From positions 1-58,020 of the forward strand of contig JADKGB010000024.1 in NCBI GenBank assembly GCA_016717225.1: DNA of 58,020 nucleotides. Direction: 5' to 3'. The notes beneath the pieces were generated by a model, which did not search any database, was not told the origin of the DNA, and worked only from the letters and a program-made list of their open reading frames with translations. Every line of letters starts with the position of its first letter. The stretch's first letter is position 1. Below, one piece after another: positions 1 to 9,091 of the stretch. Origin of the DNA: Flavobacteriales bacterium. GTDB taxonomy: Bacteria; Bacteroidota; Bacteroidia; Flavobacteriales_F; PHOS-HE28. The translations under genes and the position numbers were made by a program.

Positions 1-780
1 AGCACGCGTCATGGGGGTGGACGTCCGGAAGAGCCATCGCCGTTCCAGGGTTGCTCAGCACGCCGCTCGCACTAAGCCGCATAGCCACGCCGCCTTCCGC
101 GGTGGAGTTGGCCAGCACGAAGCCGCCGCTGGCATCCTTACCAGATGCACGATCTCGCTTGATGCGCTGAGCTGGACCACGTATTGCGCGTTGGTGCCGA
201 AGGTGTTGTCGTTGTTTCCGGTGGTCTGCAAGGCCACCACGGCCAGCGCGCTGAAGGCGAGGCCTTCATCGCAGCGGCCCGCGAGCAGCAGCCGTCCATC
301 CGGCCGCAGCAGCATGGCATAGCCGCGCGTGCCGTCGCAATTGCTGATGTTGAACGTGCGGTAGCCCGATCCATGCCATGTGGTGAGCCCGCCGGTCCCG
401 TTGAAGCGGTCCACGCCGATGGTCGGGTCGCCGGGAGGCCTTCAAAGTGCCCATGACGTACACCTCGCTATTGCCGGTGCCAGCATCGCCCGCTGATAGG
501 CTTGCAACGCCGTGCCCGCGCGCTGGTAGATGCCCGCCGTGGCGAAGCCCGCATCCAGCAGACCGTCACCATCAAGGCCGTGCACGATCGCCTTGTTATT
601 GTCCTCGATGATCAGCCAGATGCGGCCATCGGGATGCACAAGCAGGTCGTTGATGGCAGGTGCATCACCGAACCCCAGCCCCGGCCAGGTGTAGGTGCTG
701 TCGATGCCGAAGGTGGGATCGATCTGTGCGGTGGCTGGTAACGTTGCCAGGGCGAGCAGTGCGGGGAGGAGTCGATTCAT
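1..780 (-). CDS. Delta-60-repeat-like exported protein, 3' partial, frameshifted
   Basis: The reading starts at the ATG at 780 with a Sec signal peptide (MNRLLPALLALATLPATAQ), followed by DPTFG and VHPDGRIW strings like those of delta-60 repeat / beta-propeller-like proteins of Bacteroidota. The frame breaks near 479 and again near 440, giving the joined string GDPTIGVDRFNG, and a third time near 145. The downstream frame then reads through ASGKDASGGFVLANSTAEGG to the window edge, so the C-terminus is missing. No nonsense substitutions are needed, only single-base indels, so a sequencing or assembly origin is possible. It is probably a surface or secreted protein, possibly T9SS cargo, but the sorting domain would lie outside the window. 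Function unknown. Confidence 0.65.
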
Positions 781-1166
781 GCGGGCAAGATAAAAAGGGG
801 GCGTGGGCGGGACGAGTCGCAGGTTGTGTTGGTTGTAGACCAAACCCAACAATATCCACGAGGCCGTCACAGACGTCACAAGATCACCCTCTGTTCTCGC
901 TCGGTTGCCCTGTGCAATGGGTTTGCGCGAGGTTCCGGCCGGCGAGCCGGAAGTGAGCCGGTCCTGAGGGTCTGTGGCCACAGTTTTCTCCAGAGCTACA
1001 ATGGGGGAGAGCACGGATAACGCAGCCGCGCCAGCGGGAGTTCAACCTCTACACTCCTCCTCCACATCTTCCACACTCCGGCTTGCTGAAGATGTTCATG
1101 CGTTTGGCCTTCTTGCGTTTCACTGTACGACGGGTCGAGAGCACATCCTAGCGATAACTGGGAAGG
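781..1166. other. Intergenic stretch with a possible gene remnant
   Basis: No complete gene is supported in these 386 bases. Bases 934-953 hold a short GC-rich inverted repeat (ttccggc...gccggaa). On the minus strand, 1044-1140 encodes a lysine/arginine-rich string followed, after one apparent frameshift, by FSKPSVEDVEEE and a stop. The FSKPSVEDV part is the same as the C-terminus of the E1 dehydrogenase at 3640-3672, so this may be the tail of a lost paralogue or a partial duplication. Confidence 0.35.
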
Positions 1167-1964
1167 CTAGCGCGAAACGAAATAGGAATATCCCTGCGCG
1201 ATGGGGGATTGGCGCGCGATGTTGAACAAGGGACCGGTCACGATCCGCCTCTCGGTCCGTTGGAAAACGTATCCGCATGAATTGTCCAGCGTTCCATCGA
1301 GGAGCAGTAGGACGGCAGTTTCGTTCTGATAGGACGCGTAAACGCTGAGCTTCTTCATCATGCGAATGATGTCGCGGTCGATTTCGTCGTATCCACCCGA
1401 TGGACCGGCTATGATGGAATCGGACATCGGGAAGGGAGAGTCATCTGGTATGACATAGCGCCAAGTCCTGCCACGCTCTTCATACAGCTCATCCACGCGT
1501 AACAAGCCTACCTGTTGCACGTAGATGTGATGGGCCGAGCGGGAAAGGGCCTCTGTGAGTTCAACGAACGCATCGATCTTCTTCCTGAACATGCCAACGC
1601 GCTGCTCCTCCTGCTCATAGGCTCTCTTCAGGAAGTCGTTGGGCATAGCACTGGCTTCTTCAATGGAAAGCCCATAGTACTTGGCGAACGTTCCCCAGTA
1701 GAAATTCGGTACAACGCTCACCCGTTGTCGCTCGCCCATCATCCACGCAACGGAGTCGGTCAATGGGCGCGGATCCCATTTGGAGAAAGGCATGGTGAAC
1801 TTGAGGTACGCAGCCTTGTCCATATGGTCGGCCGTGACCTGGGTATGCTGGTGCTTGTAAATTAGCACATCGTACTCCTTGGATGCATAGCCAGGGTCTT
1901 GGGCTGAGCCCTGTGCGATCCAGAAAGAGAACAGAGCGGAGAGCAACCAGCGTATCGGGGACAT
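1167..1964 (-). CDS. Exported protein of unknown function
   Basis: A 265-residue protein if it begins at the ATG at 1964, which places a clean signal peptide (MSPIRWLLSALFSFWIAQGSAQ) at the N-terminus; the in-frame ATG at 2030 would put 22 non-hydrophobic residues in front. The mature part is soluble-looking and mixed in charge, with a central segment rich in Glu and Arg (residues ~115-150) and no motif I recognise. It is probably periplasmic or exported. No operon partner is evident: the upstream neighbour is a degraded TIR gene and the downstream neighbour is separated by 386 bases. Confidence 0.7.
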   Translation of the reverse strand: MSPIRWLLSALFSFWIAQGSAQDPGYASKEYDVLIYKHQHTQVTADHMDKAAYLKFTMPFSKWDPRPLTDSVAWMMGERQRVSVVPNFYWGTFAKYYGLSIEEASAMPNDFLKRAYEQEEQRVGMFRKKIDAFVELTEALSRSAHHIYVQQVGLLRVDELYEERGRTWRYVIPDDSPFPMSDSIIAGPSGGYDEIDRDIIRMMKKLSVYASYQNETAVLLLLDGTLDNSCGYVFQRTERRIVTGPLFNIARQSPIAQGYSYFVSR

Positions 1965-2050
1965 TGTCAAGTCGTACGGTTCAAATGTCGCACATCCTAG
2001 GGAGAGCTGAGGATTACCCAAGCGTTTCATGCTGGGTAGCTAACCTACGC

Positions 2051-2642
2051 TCATGTATCATCAACGTAAGCCTTCATCCAGCGATCCAATAGGGTCTCCG
2101 ATGTGTGAAACGATGCTGTTGTGTGGTCTTCGGTCCAACCCGGCAGCCCCAAGCCACTTTCTGTGTAATGGTATGTATCACCGCCGTACCGCTCGTGCTG
2201 TTCGCGCATGCTTGAATGAGAGAAGCGCTCGCCGTTGGGAAAGCTCAACTCTAAGATGCACTCCTTAAGGTGTCGGCACATTTCTGTTTCAGTTGAAAGG
2301 ACAGGCCAATATGCTGCCAGCGATGGATGGCGAGCCTTTCCTGTTCACTGATAGAACCCATCGCTATTCCTAGTTCCTTTTTGACTGAAGCCACTCTGTC
2401 ATTGAACAGTTGAACTAGCCTTTGCATTTCGCTGTGGGCACGTTGCACGCCTTCGCTGGAGTTAGACGGTGGAGAAGGCTTTGATGCGTTCCACTTCCCG
2501 CTTTTTTGGGATACACGAAGACCGGCATACGTTCGACTAATCGATCGTGTAGGTCAACAGCTATCGGTTCGTCTACAGCGAGGAATGAGATGGCCGCTTC
2601 GTAGGTGAAACTTGGTGGCGGTAGGAGGGGGGCATCGGGCAT
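2051..2642 (-). pseudogene. TIR-domain protein remnant, frameshifted and apparently internally deleted
   Basis: The ATG at 2642 opens with a TIR-type first strand and helix: YEAAISFLAVDEPIAVDLHD, then RMPVFVYPKK. This resembles bacterial TIR proteins with the start YEAA(V/I)SFLAEDE. The frame breaks at the A-run at 2505-2510. The next readable part is NSSEGVQRAHSEMQRLVQLF, which resembles the region after the TIR domain in such proteins, not the remaining TIR strands. A second break near 2270 leads to MCRHLKECILELSFPNGERF and a stop at 2051. The roughly 100 residues expected for the rest of the TIR domain, including the NADase glutamate region, are absent. Bacterial TIR domains commonly act in NAD-depleting phage defence; this copy looks dead. 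The assignment rests on motif memory. Confidence 0.5.
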
Positions 2643-3119
2643 GGCCCGAACTTACGGGAAGCTCCGTATGGTAGTGCGCCCACCTCTACGAGAATGGTAG
2701 TAGCTGCAGCGCTCCGACATCAACTGGCGAGCGACCGCGTTCGTGCTCACGGTCATCTTGGTTCACAGTGACGAGCGTGGTTGCTCCTGCCGAGGCGTGG
2801 TTCTCCTACATCAGCAGCTTCATGAAGGCCGAGAGCAGTACTGGGAATCAACTTCGCCGACCGTAATCCGTTCATCGTATCATGGTCGTTTTGATACTTT
2901 TTCTCGCTCAGGGTCTACGCTTCGGGAGCCTAAGGTTCATTGCTGCCCCAGGAACCCGGAGCCTCTTGAGCGCACAGCATTGTGGCGGAGTCCCTGTGCG
3001 AGAACCATACTGTCAAAGGTGTACTTCGACACCAGTTCCTGGTGGTATTGATACAGTCTTCTCGGTGTCTGATTCCCAAAACATCCTGTACTCATTTTGC
3101 CACGAATCAGCCTCATGTT
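2643..3119. other. Intergenic, no supported gene
   Basis: All six frames are broken by stops. Short coding-like strings occur on the plus strand (for example APAEAWFSYISSFMKAESS near 2785-2840 and INFADRNPFIVSW near 2850-2885) but in different frames. This may be decayed accessory DNA between the TIR remnant and the next small gene. No RNA gene, terminator or tandem repeat was recognised. Confidence 0.4.
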
Positions 3120-3581
3120 TCAGGAAAGTGCTTCGGTCATAGCCTGAGGTGTATTGGCAGCCCCCTGAACAGCTTTCAATCCCAAGTGAGAACTCAGTTC
3201 GGAACGAAGTACTTCTTCATCAGGATCTCGGCACAATAAGGTTTGCCTAAACGCGTCGCGAGCGCTAGGCTGCGTTCGGTAGACAGGCAAGAATAAGGCC
3301 ATCGCGCTGATTCTGACCCAAGTAACATTCGGCTGGGGGCGTTGATTAATTGTAAGTTCGGTGACTCGTATAGAACCACCCCTTTTAGGGTCCATTCGGA
3401 ATAGGCGCTCAAACTGCTCCTTGGTCATGCCGTGCAATTGCCGCTGCACCACCTCATCCGGCGTTTGTGTGCCTTGCCGTTCATTGTGGCGATGAAAGCT
3501 CGCAAGTTTCAGTGGCAATGGCCCGCCATCGATCCATGTCAGCATGTGCTCACGGCTTGCGCAGTAACGATAGAGCTTCAT
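3120..3581 (-). CDS. Small unknown protein, probably with three closely spaced frameshifts
   Basis: The printed frame gives 153 residues from the ATG at 3581, starting MKLYRYCASREHMLTWIDGG with PLPLKLASFH and TPDEVVQRQ following. Near 3225-3305 the more protein-like reading moves through the other frames: DGLILACL, then STERSLALATRLGKPYCAEI, then back to DPDEEVLRSELSSHLGLKAV and the stop at 3120. The joined version has the string DGLILACL..RLGKPYCAEI, which I associate with a family of short uncharacterised proteins (from memory, no name). The frames cancel out, so the open frame persists by chance. Function unknown. It lies in the same accessory patch as the TIR remnant, which is only weak evidence for a defence-related origin. 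Confidence 0.5.
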   Translation of the reverse strand: MKLYRYCASREHMLTWIDGGPLPLKLASFHRHNERQGTQTPDEVVQRQLHGMTKEQFERLFRMDPKRGGSIRVTELTINQRPQPNVTWVRISAMALFLPVYRTQPSARDAFRQTLLCRDPDEEVLRSELSSHLGLKAVQGAANTPQAMTEALS

Positions 3582-3595
3582 CGTTGTTCCGCCTG

Positions 3596-6026
3596 CTATA
3601 ATTGGCTGCTACTCCTCACCATCCCCACCACACATTCCACCACATCCTCCACGCTCGGCTTGCTGAAGTAATCGCCATCGCTGCCGTAGGCGGGGCGGTG
3701 CGCTTTCGCGGAGAGTGTTTTGGGCGCGCTGTCCAACCACCGGTAGCCGTCTTGCACTTCCAGGATCTGTTGCAGGATGTAGGCACTGGCGCCGCCGGGC
3801 ACGTCCTCGTCCACCACCAGCAGGCGGTTGGTCTTCTTCAGACTTTCCACGATCATGTGGTTCCTGTCGAAGGGGAGGAGGGTGCGCACGTCGATCATCT
3901 CCACGTTGATGCCGAGGTCGTACAATCGCTCTGCGGCTTTCTGTGCGATGTGGAAGGTGCTGCCGTAGCTCACAATGGTGATGTCGGTGCCTTCGCACCA
4001 GATCTCCGGTACGCCGATGGGCACGGTGAACTCGCCGAGGTTGCTCGGTAGTTTTTCCTTGCTGCGGTAACCGTTCAGGCATTCGATCACCAGTGCGGGA
4101 TCGTCGCTTTGCAATAGCGTGTTGTACATGCCTGCAGCCTGTTGCATGTTGCGTGGCACGCACACCACCACGCCGCGCAGCGCACCGAGGATCATGCCCA
4201 TGGGGCTGCCGCTGTGCCACACGCCTTCGAGCCGGTGCCCGCGTGTGCGCACGATCAGCGGTGCTTTCTGTCCGCCCTTTGGTGCGCCACTGCGTCATGG
4301 CAAGGTCGTCGCTCATGATCTGCAAGCAGTAGAGCAGGTAATCGAGGTATTGGATCTCCGCGACCGGTCGCAGGCCGCGCAAGGCCATGCCGATGCCTTG
4401 GCCCATGATGGTGGCTTCGCGGATGCCCACGTCGCTCACGCGCAGTTCACCGAAGCGCGCCTGCATGCCTTCCATGCCCTGGTTCACGTCGCCGATCTTG
4501 CCGGTGTCTTCACCGAAGGTGAGCAGCAACGGTTCTTTTTCGAAAAGCGCGGCGAAGTTGTCGCGGATGATGATGCGGCCATCCACCTGCTCATCGGTTG
4601 CGTATTCAACGGGCACTTCGCGAACGTTCAAGCAACTCTTGGCGCTCTGGCTGTAGAGGTGGCTGCCGTAGCGATCGGCGTTCAGCGACATCGCTCCAGC
4701 GATCCAATCTGTGATCGGCTGTTGAGCGATGGGGTCTGTGCTACGAGCGAGCAACAAAGCTTTGCGGGCGGTGCTCACCACTTCCTTGCGCCCTGGGCTC
4801 ATTTCCGAACGCAGCTCGCTGACGAGTTTGCCGATCTCTTCAGCGCCGTTCGAACCATCGGTGAAGCGCGCGGCGGCCAGCGCTTCGAGCATAAAGACCA
4901 CCTCGTTCAATTCGGCCTTGATCTCGCTTTGGAAGGCGTTCCAAGCGGCTTTCTGCGCGGCGCGTGCATCGGTCTTCGCCTTGGCTTCGATGGCATCCAA
5001 TTCTTGCGTTGAGGCGATAGGCGTACCACCCGGTTTGAAAGCGAGGATCCACTTGCGGAACTGCACCAAGCAGTCGTATTCCTTGTACCAATCGAGCAGA
5101 TCATTGCTCTTGTAGCGCTCGTGACTTCCGCTGGTGCTGTGGCCTTGTGGCTGCGTTACTTCTTCCACGTGGATGAGGCACGGCACATGCTCTTCGCGGC
5201 ACAGGGCGATGGCTTCTTCGTAGGTCTTGTTCAGGTCCGCGTAGTTCCAGCCCTTGGTGGTGTAAATGCGCAGGCCATTGGTGCCTTCTTCTTTCTGGAA
5301 ACCGGCCAATGCCTTGCTGATACTGCCTTTCGTGGTCTGGTAGTCCTTGCTCACGCTGATGCCCCAGCCATCGTCCCACACGCTCATCGCCAAGGGCACT
5401 TGCAGTACACCGGCGGCATTGATCGTTTCCCAGAACGGGCCTTCGCTGGTGCTCGCATCGCCGATGGTTCCGAAGGCCACTTCATTGCCTTTGTCGCTGA
5501 ACTGCGTGTAGCCGTGCAGGGCTTTGTTGTTGCGGAACATCTTGCTGGCCTGTGCGAGGCCGAGCAGGCGCGGCATTTGGCCTGCCGTAGGGGAGATGTC
5601 CGCACTGGAGTTCGGCTGGGCCATCAGGTCCTTCCACTCGCCCTGCTCATCGAGGCTGCGTGTGGCGAAGTGGCCGTTCATGCTGCGGCCGGCGCTGCTG
5701 GGGTCAGCTTTCACATCGGCATGCGCGTAGAGTTGCGCGAACCATTGCTGCACGGTGAGCTCGCCGATCGCGAACATGAACGTCATATCGCGGTAGTAGC
5801 CGCTGCGCCAGTCGCCGTTGCGGAACTGTTTCGCCATGCACACCTGCGCCAGTTCCTTGCCATCGCCGAAGATGCCGAACTTGGCTTTGCCACCGAGCAC
5901 TTCCTTGCGACCGATCAAACTGGCCTCACGGCTCACCATAACGAGTTCATAGTCGCGGAGGATCTCCTCTTTCAATTCATCCAGGGTCATCTGGACTTCG
6001 GGTGCGGCTGTTTTGGTGCGGGCCAT
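3596..6026 (-). CDS. Fused alpha/beta thiamine-diphosphate dehydrogenase E1 component (2-oxo acid dehydrogenase)
   Basis: About 809 residues after correcting one base. The first half is E1-alpha-like, with the thiamine-diphosphate site GDASTSEGPFWETINAA (GD at 189-190, Asn at 203). The second half is E1-beta-like, with LLTFGEDTGKIGDVNQGMEG and, near the end, IDVRTLLPFDRN and VVDEDVPGGAS. Such fusions serve as the E1 of branched-chain or pyruvate dehydrogenase complexes in Bacteroidota; the exact 2-oxo acid cannot be told here. The ATG at 6026 (MARTKTAAPE) is preferred over the open frame extending to 6287, because that extension overlaps the divergent acetyltransferase gene. A single extra G in the GGG run near 4276-4281 shifts the last ~215 residues; removing it restores AAA-GGC-GGA-CAG (KGGQ). 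E2 and E3 genes are not in the window. Confidence 0.93.
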
Positions 6027-6143
6027 GGGTCGAACGGTTCGTTGCGAAAGTAGGACGTGCCTCGAAGCAATAGGCGATCGCGGAATACGTTTGCGCCCGA
6101 ATGACTTCCACAGTGATCGACGTTTCCCGCGCCCGCAGTTAAC

Positions 6144-6665
6144 ATGGAGCCGCTGATCCGCCCCGCAATGGTAGATGATCTGCCTGCGATCCTCGGGATC
6201 TACAATGATGTGATCCTCAATTCCACTGCAGCGTACGTGTACGAGCCGCATACGTTGGAAATGCGCCGCCAATGGTTCGATGAGCACAAGGCCGACGGTT
6301 GGCCGGTGATCGTTGCGGTGCGAGATGGGGAAGTGGTCGGGTTCGGATGCATCGGTTCATTTCGCACGCGGCCGGGGTACAAGTACACGGGTGAACACAC
6401 GGTGCATGTGCATCCGGCGCATCGTGGTCAAGGCGTGGGTCGAACGATGCTGACAGCGCTGATCGAAGAAGCACGACGGCTCGAGCTGCGCACGTTGGTG
6501 AGCGGCATTGACGCCGAGAACGAAGTGAGCATTCGCCTGCACGCCAGTTTGGGGTTCGTTGAATGTGCGCGCATGAAGGACGTGGCGTGGAAATTCGGTC
6601 GCTGGCTGGATCTGGTGCTGATGCAATTGTTGCTCGAAGGGCCTACACATCCCACGGAGAAATGA
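6144..6665 (+). CDS. GNAT N-acetyltransferase, phosphinothricin acetyltransferase-like
   Basis: 173 residues with the GNAT fold order: strand 1 (IRPAMVDDLPAILGIYND), the conserved start of phosphinothricin/methionine-sulfoximine acetyltransferases with an NSTAAYVYEP segment, VVGFGCIGSFRTRPGY, and the acetyl-CoA loop HRGQGVGRTML (residues ~92-102), followed by LVSGIDAENEVSIRLHASLG. It transfers an acetyl group from acetyl-CoA to a small amine; the natural substrate is not fixed by sequence. It is divergent from the E1 gene, sharing a 117-base intergenic region, and its TGA overlaps the ATG of the following exporter, so the two are probably translated together. Confidence 0.88.
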   Translation: MEPLIRPAMVDDLPAILGIYNDVILNSTAAYVYEPHTLEMRRQWFDEHKADGWPVIVAVRDGEVVGFGCIGSFRTRPGYKYTGEHTVHVHPAHRGQGVGRTMLTALIEEARRLELRTLVSGIDAENEVSIRLHASLGFVECARMKDVAWKFGRWLDLVLMQLLLEGPTHPTEK

Positions 6666-7600
6666 CAGGAACGTCAGTTACGGAACCATCCCGCCTGAAG
6701 GTCTACTTGGCCTTCGCCGCGATCTACATCATTTGGGGAAGCACCTACTTCTTCATCCGCGAAGCGCTGGATGGTTTTCCACCGTTCATGCTCGGTGGTC
6801 TGCGATTCCTTATTGCAGCCGTGTTGATGTTCGCGTGGTGCATGGCAACCGGGATACCGATAAAGCCAGGACGCGATCTGAAGACGGCCGCGATCACCGG
6901 TTTCCTGCTGTGCTTCGTGGGCAATGGCGCCGTGGTGTGGGTGGAGCAGATGATCCCGAGCAGTGTGGTGGCCATCGCGATCGCGGTTGCGCCTTTGTCG
7001 TTCATCGTACTGGACAAACCGAATTGGCGGGTCAACTTCCGCAGCTGGTCCACGCTGTTCGGTGTGGTCGCGGGATTTGTTGGCGTGCTCTTGCTCTTCA
7101 GTGAGAAGATCGCGGCCCAACTCGGTTCCGCGGAAGTGACCGCTGAGTTTTCGGCGTTGTTCATTCTCCTGCTCGCGGTGATCGGTTGGCCCGCGGGTTC
7201 GCTCTATGCGAAATACAACCCCGCTGCCATTCCGAACATGGTGAACAGTGGATGGCAAATGATGACCGGTGCGGTTTGCTTCCTGGCGGTGAGCGTTGGC
7301 AGGGGCGAGTGGGCCACGATGCAGTGGAGCGCGGTACCGTTGAGCGCTTGGTTCTCGTTATCGTATCTCATAGTCTTCGGATCCATCATCGCGTTCAGCG
7401 CCTATGTGTGGTTGCTGCAAGTGCGCCCAGCCACACAAGTGAGTACCTATGCCTACGTGAACCCCGTGGTGGCGGTGTTGCTCGGTGTGTTCGTCGGCAG
7501 CGAACACGTGGGCTGGCGCGAGATCGCGGGCTTGGTGGTGATCCTCGGCGGTGTGCTATTGATCAACCTGGCGAGGTATCGCGAAAGCAGAAGCCGGTGA
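6662..7600 (+). CDS. EamA/DMT-family transporter (YedA-like exporter)
   Basis: 312 residues from the ATG at 6662, which overlaps the stop of the acetyltransferase (ATGA). About ten hydrophobic helices are visible, in two EamA repeats. The first carries the typical YIIWGSTYFFIREALDGFPP start and GGLRFLIAA, and the second carries YLIVFGSIIAFSAYVWLL, YAYVNPVVAVLLG and GLVVILGGVLL near the end. Members export metabolites or drugs across the inner membrane. Coupling with a GNAT enzyme suggests export or detoxification of an acetylated or amine compound, which is inference only. Confidence 0.92.
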   Translation: MTGTSVTEPSRLKVYLAFAAIYIIWGSTYFFIREALDGFPPFMLGGLRFLIAAVLMFAWCMATGIPIKPGRDLKTAAITGFLLCFVGNGAVVWVEQMIPSSVVAIAIAVAPLSFIVLDKPNWRVNFRSWSTLFGVVAGFVGVLLLFSEKIAAQLGSAEVTAEFSALFILLLAVIGWPAGSLYAKYNPAAIPNMVNSGWQMMTGAVCFLAVSVGRGEWATMQWSAVPLSAWFSLSYLIVFGSIIAFSAYVWLLQVRPATQVSTYAYVNPVVAVLLGVFVGSEHVGWREIAGLVVILGGVLLINLARYRESRSR

Positions 7601-7686
7601 GTAGTTCCACAGGTGGGGAACCAAACACGAATAAGCGGACCTGAATGCGCCTTTGCACGCCGGCACCAAGCAAATTTGCTGCGACG

Positions 7687-8349
7687 CTACTGCCCTCCCT
7701 CCCTCGCTTTCCGGGCATCCTCCCGGTCCTTCAGCATTACACGCAACCACTCCAGGCTGAACGACCCAGGGCTCAGGGCCATTTGTTCACGTTTCTTCGA
7801 ATCGAACCAGGTCTTCAGCTCGGCCAATTCGGGGTTGTCGTTCAATAGGTTCAGGAGCTCGTTGTCCGTCCATTTCACAGGATAACACGGCACCATGGCC
7901 ATAGGGCTGTTGAGGTCTTTCGACATGGCCCCGCACATGCCTTGCAAGTAGGACTGGTCGCGGTCGTGCTTCATCGCATCCAACAGGTTCAAGCCGTACT
8001 CGTACAGCACCACATCGGTCAAGTGGGTTACCACGAAAGGTGTGCCTACCTGCGTGGCTCCCTTGCGTGCGAAATACTTGCTGTCCTTGGTGATCCGGAA
8101 AAGACCACCATTGTATGCAAAACCCCAGATCTCAACACAGGCTATCTCGATATCGTCATGGCCTTCGTCCTTGAACACCAATGTGGTGTTCTCCTTGCCA
8201 CTCCACTTCTTGAACTTGGCGTTGGGGTATGTCCTCGGCGACTTGTTGACGAGGTCGTCGAAGGTTTTGAACACATCGAGTTGGGCGAAGGCACAACTTG
8301 ATGCGATGATGGAACAGCAGATCGCGATGAGCAAACGGGTAGGCAACAT
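7687..8349 (-). CDS. Exported protein of unknown function
   Basis: 220 residues with a signal peptide (MLPTRLLIAICCSIIASSCAFA, cleavage likely before QLDVFK). The mature part contains a FKTFDDLVNKSPRTYPNAKF segment, a FRITKDSKYFARKGATQVGT stretch and a charged C-terminal tail (KDREDARKAREGGQ). No recognised domain. It converges with the EamA gene and is followed upstream by the repeat patch at 8.4-8.7 kb. Probably periplasmic. Confidence 0.75.
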   Translation of the reverse strand: MLPTRLLIAICCSIIASSCAFAQLDVFKTFDDLVNKSPRTYPNAKFKKWSGKENTTLVFKDEGHDDIEIACVEIWGFAYNGGLFRITKDSKYFARKGATQVGTPFVVTHLTDVVLYEYGLNLLDAMKHDRDQSYLQGMCGAMSKDLNSPMAMVPCYPVKWTDNELLNLLNDNPELAELKTWFDSKKREQMALSPGSFSLEWLRVMLKDREDARKAREGGQ

Positions 8350-8474
8350 GGCGTAGGGTTAGCGCACCAATATAGAATGCCGTGCTTCACCGTGGGCTCG
8401 CGGGGGGCTAGTACCTGCAATGATGTACCTCACAGAAAGCTCTTTCTTCTCTTCAAGCCTGTCAACGGACTTTC

Positions 8475-8506
8475 GTCGACGGAGGGGAAAGCAGTTTGCA
8501 AGAGAT
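8475..8506. repeat. Direct repeat copy 1 of the gtcgacggagg unit
   Basis: Begins gtcgacggaggggaaagcag and ends tgcaagagat. Identical over 32 bases to 8575-8606. Confidence 0.9.
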
Positions 8507-8574
8507 GAATTAAGCCCGAAAGGCATATGGGGATCCTGCAGGGAGGGTGGTTATCAATGTTCTAAGGGGAGGGG

Positions 8575-8606
8575 GTCGACGGAGGGGAAAGCAGTTTGCA
8601 AGAGAT
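8575..8606. repeat. Direct repeat copy 2 of the gtcgacggagg unit
   Basis: Identical to copy 1 and 100 bases downstream of it. Its right flank (cgctc...cccctcct.gc.ggcg) also matches the flank of copy 3 at 9155-9186. Confidence 0.9.
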
Positions 8607-8660
8607 CGCTCTCAGAAAACTCTATCCCCTCCTAGCGGGCGATCACTTGCCCGCGAAACC

Positions 8661-8692
8661 CAAGGAGGGGTAGGGGTGGTTTCGATCCGGTA
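8661..8692. repeat. Left inverted arm flanking the DUF559 gene
   Basis: Starts caaggaggggtaggggtggt and continues into ttcgatccggta. It ends two bases before the minus-strand stop codon of the DUF559 gene (stop at 8695-8697). The complement of its first ~23 bases occurs at 9092-9116, on the other side of the gene. A direct copy lies at 9354-9385. Confidence 0.88.
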
Positions 8693-8694
8693 GT

Positions 8695-9051
8695 TCAACG
8701 AAAATGCTTTCTGATCAGATCCAGCACACCGTCCAAGTTCGCCAACAGTTCAACATTCTCGATCCGCACGGTTCGGATACCAAGGGCCTTGAGCTGCTCG
8801 TCTCGCCATTGATCGTTCATCGATACGGTCGGATCGTGGTGAACGCTTCCATCCAATTCAACGCATAGTCGTTCTGAAGGACAGTAGAAGTCAAGAACCA
8901 AGGGCCCGATACCATACTGTCTTCTGAATTTTCGGCCATCCAGTTTGCTACCGCTCAAGCTCGACCACAGAACAGCCTCGCTCGATGTTGCGTTCGATCG
9001 TAACGATCGCCGAACTTCTTTGAGATCCTTGCGATTCCGTTTCAGGTCCAT
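8695..9051 (-). CDS. DUF559 endonuclease-like protein
   Basis: 118 residues, the usual DUF559 size. It has the helix SSEAVLWSSLSGSKLDGRKF, the strand RRQYGIGPLVLDFYCPSERL and the acidic core CVELDGSVHH, followed by DEQLKALGIRTVRIENVELL. This is the Vsr/PD-(D/E)XK-like fold with D-x(n)-E-x-D as likely metal ligands (DFYCP, VELDG). The biological role of DUF559 proteins is not settled. The gene is precisely bracketed by inverted arms (8661-8692, 9092-9116) and by longer direct repeats, which suggests it moves with, or is maintained by, those repeats. Start at the ATG at 9051; 41 bases separate it from the upstream arm. Confidence 0.9.
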   Translation of the reverse strand: MDLKRNRKDLKEVRRSLRSNATSSEAVLWSSLSGSKLDGRKFRRQYGIGPLVLDFYCPSERLCVELDGSVHHDPTVSMNDQWRDEQLKALGIRTVRIENVELLANLDGVLDLIRKHFR

Positions 9052-9091
9052 GAACGAATTGTGATTCCCGAAGGTCGATCAAAAATCATTC

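Larger units (their letters stand above)
8350..8694. repeat. Repeat-rich intergenic region left of the DUF559 gene
   Basis: Two identical 32-base direct copies (8475-8506 and 8575-8606; core cggaggggaaagcagtttgc) lie exactly 100 bases apart. The second continues into a ~65-base unit that recurs at 9155-9222. A second motif (caaggaggggtaggggtggt, 8661-8692) occurs inverted at 9092-9116. No gene is supported here; the open frame across 8420-8635 simply translates the repeats. Confidence 0.8.

Noticed and set aside
4119..6053. Long plus-strand open frames (4119-5012, 5121-6053) opposite the E1 dehydrogenase
   Set aside because: They are antisense to a gene with clear family motifs; long antisense frames are common in GC-rich codon usage and their proteins look like nothing known.
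8420..8635. 71-residue plus-strand open frame over the repeats
   Set aside because: Translates the direct repeats themselves and has no homologous features.
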